DNA from: Beaufortia kweichowensis
Taxonomy: Eukaryota; Chordata; Actinopteri; Cypriniformes; Gastromyzontidae
Assembly (NCBI GenBank): GCA_019155185.1
Contig: CM032805.1
Coordinates: 1,267,031 to 1,331,030 of the forward strand
Direction: 5' to 3'
DNA: 64,000 nucleotides
Part shown: positions 57,821 to 64,000 of the stretch, in pieces
Position numbering within the stretch: the stretch's first letter is position 1
How the letters are laid out: every line of letters starts with the position of its first letter
Position numbers and translations under genes: made by a program
The notes under the pieces: model-generated
What the model saw: the letters and a program-made list of their open reading frames with translations, nothing else
Told to the model about the DNA's origin: nothing
Databases searched by the model: none

Positions 57821-58120
57821 ACCCGGACCTCGTGACGATTTGTACATTTGTAAAATGCTTGTGTATACGTACTCTGACTTTTTGCTGTTTATCGTTCATT
57901 TAGTTCATGTTGCTTAGTAATTATTTTGTAAACGAATGTTGACAATGTGACGAACTCTTCGAGGCGGATTTTGAAAATGGACCAAATCGCGCTGAAGGAC
58001 TGCGGACGGATTGAACTTCTTCAATCATTTGTGTAAACTTATTTATGGCTTGTAAATGTGTATTCTTGTAGTTCACGACAAGAACAGAATCTATATTAAA
58101 GTGTTATTTGGATTTTTTTC
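57821..58120 (+). other. foxa2: Probable foxa2 3' untranslated region
   Basis: AT-rich sequence directly after the stop, with an ATTAAA signal at 58095-58100 followed by a T-rich stretch. A second AATAAA is at 58211-58216. The end point is inferred. Confidence 0.45.
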
Positions 58121-59199
58121 TCAATTTTCATTTGCACTGATTATTTCCTTTATGTTGTCCAGAACATGATCATCAAAAATAACAACAAAAATAGCACCAA
58201 TAATAATAGTAATAAAATAATGCAATTTAACTATTTTTAATGCAATGTTTCAATACAGAAACACGATTAAATATTGTCCACAAATGTAGATTTGCCATAT
58301 TTATTTACATGTGTTTTAAATTCAAATATCATCTAAAATATTTGGGGTCATTTTAACTAATTATTGCTCACATAAGCGACCTAATGTTTCTTTATTCTCA
58401 GACATGCTTCATTTTGTTTTACAAAAAACATCAAAACCAGCTTATTAAATAATATAATAACTGGTCGTAATATATGGTTTTACACAGTTTGACCATTTTA
58501 ATGCGTCTAAAATAAATACATCAAGAAACATAAACGAATGCATTCAATTGAACTGCTGCAAACATGCTTTAAATGCATTAAAATATTTATTACAGTTTAG
58601 AGAATCTATGGTTTTCCATCACGAAAACAAAATGCAGTTTTTTTTTAAAACTCGAGTTATTGAGCTTTATGAATTATTTCCATTTATATTAAACAGATGT
58701 TATAAGTTATTTGCACTTAATACCCAAGAAATTTAAGCATTTTCTCTTATCTCATGGATATCTCATATCATGTTTCGCATGGATTTGTCTGTATTGTAGT
58801 CAACAATGAGTTGAAACAATCCATCATTTTTAGTGTACAGTATTTGTGTCCTATATAATAAAAAATACAATACAATATCAATACACACAGCTGATATAAC
58901 AACAATAATTTAGTAATAGTTTAGTAATGTATAAATATATACAAATTATAATCTGTCTCCAAATAATAAAGTCTCTTGCAATTCACTGCATATATAAGAC
59001 AACACATACATTTGATGTAAATACAATATACACCAGAATCCTACTTATGGAATATAGGGCAGATTCAGATTTCATTCACATTAAAGTGACTGAAAAAGTG
59101 TGCAAAAAAAAACCTGAAATCACCCTAAATATATTATATATGACAGGGAAAGCTGTCCACCACAAACAGGTAGACTGGATGTAGTGTGCTCCTCCCTTG

Positions 59200-60000
59200 A
59201 TTGCAGACCAAAAAGTCAACTGTGGCCATCAAATCATCCCACATGAACGCGCACACGGGGAGCGTTCCCCTTCAACTTGAGTCTGGAGTAATGGCACAGA
59301 GAAGGCCACTTTTTGTTACGTCTGTGTTTTAAGCTCTCAGTCCAATTCATTGTATTTCAAACCCCCATGATCTGCGAATAAACACAACGCGGTAAACAAT
59401 GAAAAAGGCGGTATTAATACATATAGGATGTGTACATGAGCAATCAAAGCGCGCGAGTGTAAACTTTGAATAAGAGCACGTCACTTCTGGGTAAATTTGC
59501 ACAGAAATTAAATTTGGGTGCCCTCGTTTTACACATAATGCAAGGCTGAATTTTTATAGCGCGCTGATCGATATCTTGGTAAAATAATCATTTTTTTAAA
59601 CTAGCGGGGCAGTGAAATCTTTGCTTTGTTGCTAAAGTCAACAGTGACAGAGTTTGAGCTCAAATAAATGGCGTGAGGCTCGCAGCCCCGTGCAGAAGGC
59701 ATCGGGAGAGAGACTCTCATCACCGTCCTGTCGGCTCCAGGTACGAGCGTTTCTACATTTAATTCGGCTCGATTTCCACGGATTTCACGTCGGGGCTTTT
59801 TCGTGGTGGCAATATGGTTAAACGCTTGAAGGGACGCGACTCAAGTGTCGCTTTGAAGGGGCTCTTTCAGCCGACTGTCAAATGGCGATTCCAGCTGATT
59901 GATGTCAATGATACCGGGAGAGAAATTGCTCGCGTGGGGTTCGTCGCTCCGATAGCTCGACAGAAACGGAGTTCAGGTTTGGTAATGTTTTTCACCTGAC
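59200..60000. promoter_or_regulatory. GC-balanced block downstream of foxa2, candidate regulatory element or non-coding exon
   Basis: Unique sequence contrasting with AT-rich flanks. TTTTTATAGCGCGC at 59551-59564 is TATA-like. TCGGCTCCAG followed by GTACGAG at 59743 would work as a splice donor for a + strand transcript. No coding frame of note. Speculative. Confidence 0.3.
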
Positions 60001-63000
60001 AGACACCTCACGGTCGAGGCTTCACCAATTATCAGTGCAGATACACGACTGTGTTGGTTATGCGTACTAGTTTTCCATTAAACGAAAGAGGTTTAAAATG
60101 ATGTTCAACAACCAAGACGAATATTTTATGGATTTTAACTAAACAATTGTCAGTGCTTGTTTAAGTTCACCGTGTATAAATATTTTGCGTGTTTATATGT
60201 TTTTATCTTTTGCATTCTTTTTTTTTTAAAGAGAAAGCAGACTATCAGTATCATGCTAATTAACATACAATGATCAGACTAACCCACACAATATTTTTCT
60301 GTTGGATGTTTTTGTCGCAAAATTTGTAGAGATGCATATAAATAAAATTTACAATTTGCGGCTTGAAACCTTTGGCTGACTCATTAACTACTGTTTTTGT
60401 TGTTATAGCAACTCAATCAGCATATTTATCCTTCTCACTCAACCGTATTTAATTAATTTTCGTTGTAGACGCAAAATTTGCATATCACACCGTTAATAAA
60501 AGCAGGAATGCAAACAAATGCTTCCCAAACTTCTTAATACGGGTATAAAGGTATAAAGTCGCTTCTGAAATAGTCGTGTTTCATTGGAAAAAACATCAAT
60601 GCTGTTATTAGATACAAGAATAAGTATTAGCCTATTTCTTAATGATTAACAAAGAATTATTTGATTGTGCACACTCATGAACTGCATTGCACAATGTTTG
60701 CTAATGCCTTGTTTATAAAAATGCAATACACGCTACCTAATTTGGGATCAGAAATCAAGATTGTAAAAATAGTTTGACCCGGCGTGACATGACAGTGTAT
60801 GGTGACATAAACTACATCGGGTCATGTAAATGGCTTTAGTCAGTGTTTTGCTCTGAACTGGGTCCTGGAACACCCAAGTGGAGCTGGTCTCCAGGGAGAT
60901 CCGCGGGACACCCATCTTACAAGCTGTAATGCCGCTTTAACCCATTGCTGGGGAGGGACCGGCCACACTATCCCGACTTAAGACCAAATACTCCTAATCC
61001 TGCTGCTGTCCCACACTATATTACTGCACGACACAGACGCCTAATCTGCGGCCTAAAGTTAGAAAGGCAGTTTTACTGCAATATGTCGAGCAGGATTAGA
61101 TTTCGTTTTAGTGTTCGTCTTAAACACATTTGGGGACCATGCGCAATGCGATTACGGCTAAGTAGTCAAGCCTTTTTAGCTCCAAAACACTACTTTAACG
61201 TTACGATGAAAGGGTATTAAATGCATTAAAAATCTAAAATGTGCAAATGTTCAAAGAAAATATATTATTTTAAAAACAATTTATGACGTTGGGTTAAAAG
61301 GATGCTGCAATTCAGTTTATTTTAATACTGCACTATTTTATCGTGTACTATTGGTATTGGTAAATACTTCATTTCTAGCATATTTATTTATATACGAAAA
61401 AACATATTTTTGCGGATGGAATGCATTTGGTAATAAATGTTTTATTTATTTGAAATGGCTCAGACAAGTAAACATTTTTTTTTCGTTTTCCCCCCTATGT
61501 TGTAGCTATATTATAAAAATGATTATGTTATGATATCACATTTACAACATTTTTATACACATTTACTATTAATTTGTCGGAAATATTTTGTACTGTGAAT
61601 GAAAATATTAATTGGTGTAAAACGAAATTGCAACTATGTTGATATGAGATATCCGACAAATAAATCAAAAGCATCATTCTTATTAGCGTGTGCTACAATA
61701 CTGATAATAAACAATAATCATTAGAAGTAAAACAATAATTTTGCAAAATTATCCAGAATAATATGCTAAATCGCCCAAATTATAATCCAAAACATACATA
61801 TTCAAAAGATATGTGTGCATATGTATTTTTTGTAAACATTAAACTGGTCTTGTATGTCCATGTTGTGACCTAGCAAACATACACTTTCTCTCAGCTTTTG
61901 TAAGTCAATGACATGATCTGATCTAGCTGCTCATTACAGAGATGTTAAGAGACATTCCAACCAAAACAAAAACGAGATCTGTGATCAAATGACCACATCT
62001 CTCTACATTTATTTTGCTGCTGGATGCTGTACACGAAATGAGTATTACTCAATACACAGGGAATGTTTGTGAAACATGCTTCCTAAATCCTTATTATGAC
62101 TTAATAAATATATTTAAGGTCGAGTTTGCAATTGTGTAATGAAAAAATTAGTTTGAGAGGAAAGAAAGGCCATGTTGTGTTTACAATGGCCATAATTAAT
62201 TGGTCTGATGTAATAATAAGGAAAAGTAGGTGAGATTGTTTTGACATGAATCACTGTATGGATTTTTTTCACTTTTGTCATGTCTGTCATTCATAAAAAC
62301 GTGTCCAAAACTTCAGATGCCAAACAGGATTATTATTTATAATTATTCTTTGAAAGGCCATATGATCATAACAGTTGTTAACTATTCTACATCCACGTGT
62401 TGTGGTGAGGATCTGGGTAGACGCAGCGGAAATGGTGCGAGTGTGTGATGGGTCAGGGCTGTGTTTACACTTATCCCACAGCATGGTGTGAAATTGATAC
62501 TGAGACACACAGGCCAAACCACATTCTTGGTTTCATGGCCGTATAGAAAACGCATTTGCCCTGTTTAGCATCCATATAAACTGTCTGGATAAATGCCATT
62601 ATTTATTTTTACGTCTGAAAAAATATATTACATAGGTTATGACTCTTAGGCTCTTTCCATTAACATACATGTCATCGAAGCCAACATTCTTCCCCAACAT
62701 TTCCTGCGGTCAAATGCAGTGGGTAAAATCTATGTCACCGCGAAGGACACTTGACTCATTAAATCTTAATGAAAGCAATAAACACAGACGCCAGCAATTC
62801 ATTCAGACCTCCAAACCAATCTCCATTTCTCACCAAAGGCAAACAAGCCCAGATGCCCCTGCGTGATTCCCTGCATAACAAACGCGAATCAGATTTTGTC
62901 CTGCATGTGTTCCCAATGCCCAAACGGTAAAGGCAATAGGTTATTCCGAGACAGAGCTTGTCCAATTTATCGTACGTGACGGGAGGATGTCTAAAGGTGA

Positions 63001-63179
63001 TTTCTGTATTTTTTAACATTGAGAAGCTTGTCGATGGGCATTTTCATAAAACATTCATGAGAATATTTTCCCTCAAGCATTTATAGAGAACACATAGACA
63101 AAAAATAATCTGGCACATTTTGTATGATGCCTCTATTATTTATTTGTAAAATGTTCAACTTAACATTTTGTTTTTAAGA

Positions 63180-64000
63180 TGTCATAAAAAAGCAGACATA
63201 GGCAAGCGTGACAACAGCATCTTTTTCATTCGGTGGATTCAATACTTCTTGACATTGTTCAAGCTAGTAAATACATATCCAGGATGTCTACCCTACACGA
63301 CTCAGCCACGTCCCCAGAGACTCTCTACAGAGAGCTGTTGAAGTAAATCCCCCAACTCAGACTTAAATAATTCAACCCTCTCACAAACTAAACGCAATCT
63401 TCAATTTAATCCGGTATAAATGCATTTATCACAAAGAGATTAATGCCCGAGCATTGCCTGTTAAAAAGCCCCGAGGAGCCTGCGGTAGGTTAGAACAGAT
63501 TACTCTCAGGTTTTACACAGCGACAGTCCCCTGACACACAATATTTAACCCCTCTCTTCTCAACGCTGACAGCGACGGCGGTTTAATTCAATTTCCCGTC
63601 AGATCAAGAGCTGCCCTCATTGTGGTGGCATCTGATTTATCATCTGTATACAATTAAAAGCCTTTGTTTTCCAATTAGTGGAAGTGATGACAACATCACT
63701 CAAGAGAGCATTAACAAGGCTCTTCAGGCTAATTTAAAGCTGTTTTTTGGTTAATAGTTATTTAATCCAAGTCCACTTTGAGTCCAGCAGTGCATGTGAA
63801 ATTAATGTTTTGGGAAAAAATGGTTGCTGCAAAAAGGCTTTGTTTGGCACATCAGCTCCAACAACCGTTACCATAACTGTGTACTAGAAAGTTTGAAAGG
63901 CCCAACCCATGGCTCAGGTCGATCTTCCTATAGACCGTTCTCCAACTATACCCATGCAAATCACCCACAGAGCCATTTTTACATGCAAAACGATGCATTG
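63180..64000. promoter_or_regulatory. Candidate conserved non-coding element
   Basis: Long unique GC-balanced block running to the window edge, with homeodomain-type words (GGTTTAATTCAATTT, CCAATTAGTGG, GCTAATTTAAAG) and no repeat ends or coding frame. Confidence 0.35.

Larger units (their letters stand above)
57821..64000. other. Gene-free interval downstream of foxa2
   Basis: No coding sequence recognised. 58120-59150 and 60130-62600 are AT-rich with nothing identifiable. 59200-60000 and 63180-64000 are more GC-balanced and may be regulatory or part of a non-coding transcript. Confidence 0.6.

Noticed and set aside
56659..57903. A 1.2-kb open frame in another phase over all of foxa2 exon 2 (His/Arg-rich)
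   Set aside because: It has no ATG at its start (it opens inside the intron) and its composition follows directly from the Met-rich and GC-ending codons of foxa2. It is taken as a shadow of the real gene; codon-level conservation would be needed to revive it.

Overview
This window is nuclear DNA from a ray-finned fish, most likely a cyprinid (zebrafish/carp/goldfish group). Coding sequence is sparse and split by GT-AG introns. The intervening DNA is AT-rich and full of small inverted-repeat DNA transposons, tRNA-derived SINE fragments and long simple repeats. The best lineage marker is a 17427-17740 element with TTAAAGGGATAGTTCACCC-type ends, which I know from cyprinid genomes. The two protein genes also read closest to the zebrafish proteins as I remember them. 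There are no prokaryotic features and no CRISPR array.

Layout. (1) 1-21021 has no coding exon I can support. Because the first visible prkd3 exon starts mid-protein behind a splice acceptor, at least part of this stretch, and probably all of it, is a prkd3 intron. It carries several hAT-type elements, a decayed Myb/SANT-like transposon gene, a SINE and a large inverted repeat. (2) 21022-40954 (+ strand) holds 17 coding exons of prkd3 (protein kinase D3). They encode 796 residues through the C-terminus: the end of the N-terminal region, C1a, C1b, PH and the kinase domain. About 96 N-terminal residues, judged against human PRKD3, must lie upstream of the window. The introns contain a 1.15-kb hAT element with a BED-finger remnant, a 0.82-kb hAT element with a perfect 8-bp duplication, a ~290-bp CT tract and a GC-rich promoter-like block. 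(3) 40955-56030 is a ~15-kb gene-free interval. It has the prkd3 3' end with a MITE inside it, a ~330-bp TAGA/TAGG array, and several GC-balanced unique blocks rich in homeodomain- and forkhead-type sites that look like conserved non-coding regulatory DNA. (4) 56031-57820 (+) is the complete two-exon foxa2 gene (406 residues), with a plausible promoter about 0.2 kb upstream and an overlapping upstream ORF in the leader. (5) 57821-64000 has no gene, but holds two more candidate regulatory blocks.

The two genes have unrelated biochemical roles: a diacylglycerol-responsive Ser/Thr kinase and a pioneer transcription factor for endoderm, floor plate and notochord. Their proximity matters mainly because foxa2 enhancers may lie in the gene-free interval or inside prkd3 introns. 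I found no convincing new protein system. The best leads are the candidate foxa2 autoregulatory element at 52240-52740, the foxa2 leader uORF, and a set of well-bounded transposons whose target-site duplications can be read directly.
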